DNA from: Hebobacterum sp964559435
Lineage (GTDB): Bacteria > Armatimonadota > Hebobacteria > Hebobacterales > Hebobacteraceae
DNA length: 6,417 nt
Direction: 5' to 3'
Assembly (NCBI GenBank): GCA_964559435.1
Contig: CAZLHI010000087.1
Span: 1 to 6,417, forward strand
Positions 6,353 to 6,417 of the stretch are shown piece after piece (the stretch's first letter is position 1; every line of letters begins with the position of its first letter). The translations under genes and the position numbers were made by a program. The notes below the pieces were generated by a model that was not told the DNA's origin, did no database searches, and worked only from the letters and a program-made list of their open reading frames with translations.

Positions 6353-6363
6353 TGACCACTTCA
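6353..6363 (-). repeat. IS-C right terminal inverted repeat
   Basis: Reverse complement of the 4868-4878 end. The sequence around it (6349-6362) is also nearly self-palindromic, GAAGTGACCACTTC. Confidence 0.75.
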
Positions 6364-6417
6364 GCTGGCATCACCGTAGTGCAGGGCGCGGGCACAGGCC
6401 GCCTCCAACCGCGCCGG
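6364..6417 (-). pseudogene. istA: Fragment of an IS21-type IstA transposase gene interrupted by IS-C
   Basis: The last 54 bases, read on the minus strand from the window edge, give 18 residues without a stop: RLEAACARALHYGDAS preceded by PA. This closely resembles the stretch near the C-terminus of IS21-family IstA proteins (the R-x-E-A-A-C-x-R-A-L motif before the SYRSVKSIL-like segment). The frame ends at the TGA that forms the first three bases of the IS-C terminal repeat, so the gene was cut at the IS-C boundary, and the expected continuation is absent on the other side of IS-C. Only a short piece is visible, so the assignment rests on motif recognition; the rest of the gene should lie beyond the window on this strand. 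Confidence 0.55.

Larger units (their letters stand above)
4868..6363 (-). mobile_element. Complete insertion sequence IS-C (about 1496 bp)
   Basis: The element starts with TGAAGTGGTCA at 4868 and ends with its perfect reverse complement at 6353-6363; similarity continues weakly inward, including a shared ACCG at positions 24-27. It carries one minus-strand D35E transposase (6267 to 5062). About 194 bp of tail (4868-5061) lies between the stop codon and the left end, in which I see no gene, terminator or clear structure. The flanks (CCGGA on the left, GCTGG on the right) show no direct target duplication. It differs from IS-A and IS-B in its ends and transposase. The ends were found by eye from their symmetry, so a base or two of uncertainty remains. 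Confidence 0.78.

Overview
The window is a GC-rich (by eye about 60%) bacterial segment in which two catabolic-looking genes sit inside a cluster of insertion sequences (IS). There are no rRNA, tRNA or phylogenetic marker genes, so the organism cannot be named. The gene pair (a family 4 glycosidase and a uroporphyrinogen-decarboxylase-fold protein) and this style of integrase-core IS suggest an uncultivated environmental bacterium of the kind found in Armatimonadota, Planctomycetota, Lentisphaerota or Chloroflexota. That placement is inference only.

Layout. Positions 1-54 are unassigned. Positions 55-529 are the 3' part of a degraded IS, called IS-A here: the C-terminal quarter of a DDE transposase plus its right end. 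It abuts, at 532-715, an isolated right end of a second, related IS, called IS-B. That piece is an exact 184-bp match to the right end of the complete IS-B at 3476-4836. Between the two IS-B pieces lie two minus-strand genes with good ribosome binding sites. The first transcribed is a UROD-family protein (3432 to 2194), followed by a GH4 NAD-dependent glycosidase (2087 to 741). IS-B carries one plus-strand transposase (3515-4645). After a spacer of about 31 bp comes IS-C (4868-6363), a different element with a minus-strand D35E transposase (6267 to 5062) and 11-bp perfect terminal repeats. The last 54 bases read, on the minus strand, as a fragment of an IS21-type IstA transposase cut off by the IS-C end.

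How the parts relate. The UROD-family and GH4 genes probably form one transcription unit for metabolism of a glycoside or a derivative of one; the substrate is unknown. IS-B lies only 43 bp upstream of the UROD-family start codon and has probably separated the pair from its native promoter or upstream genes. The two direct-orientation IS-B segments around the pair look like a decayed composite transposon. An assembly join at the repeat is an alternative. I see no convincing new defence, RNA or CRISPR-type system. The most interesting items are the IS-flanked gene pair, the nested IS ends, the divergent metal-site motif of the GH4 enzyme, and an open frame that runs through the IS-B tail.
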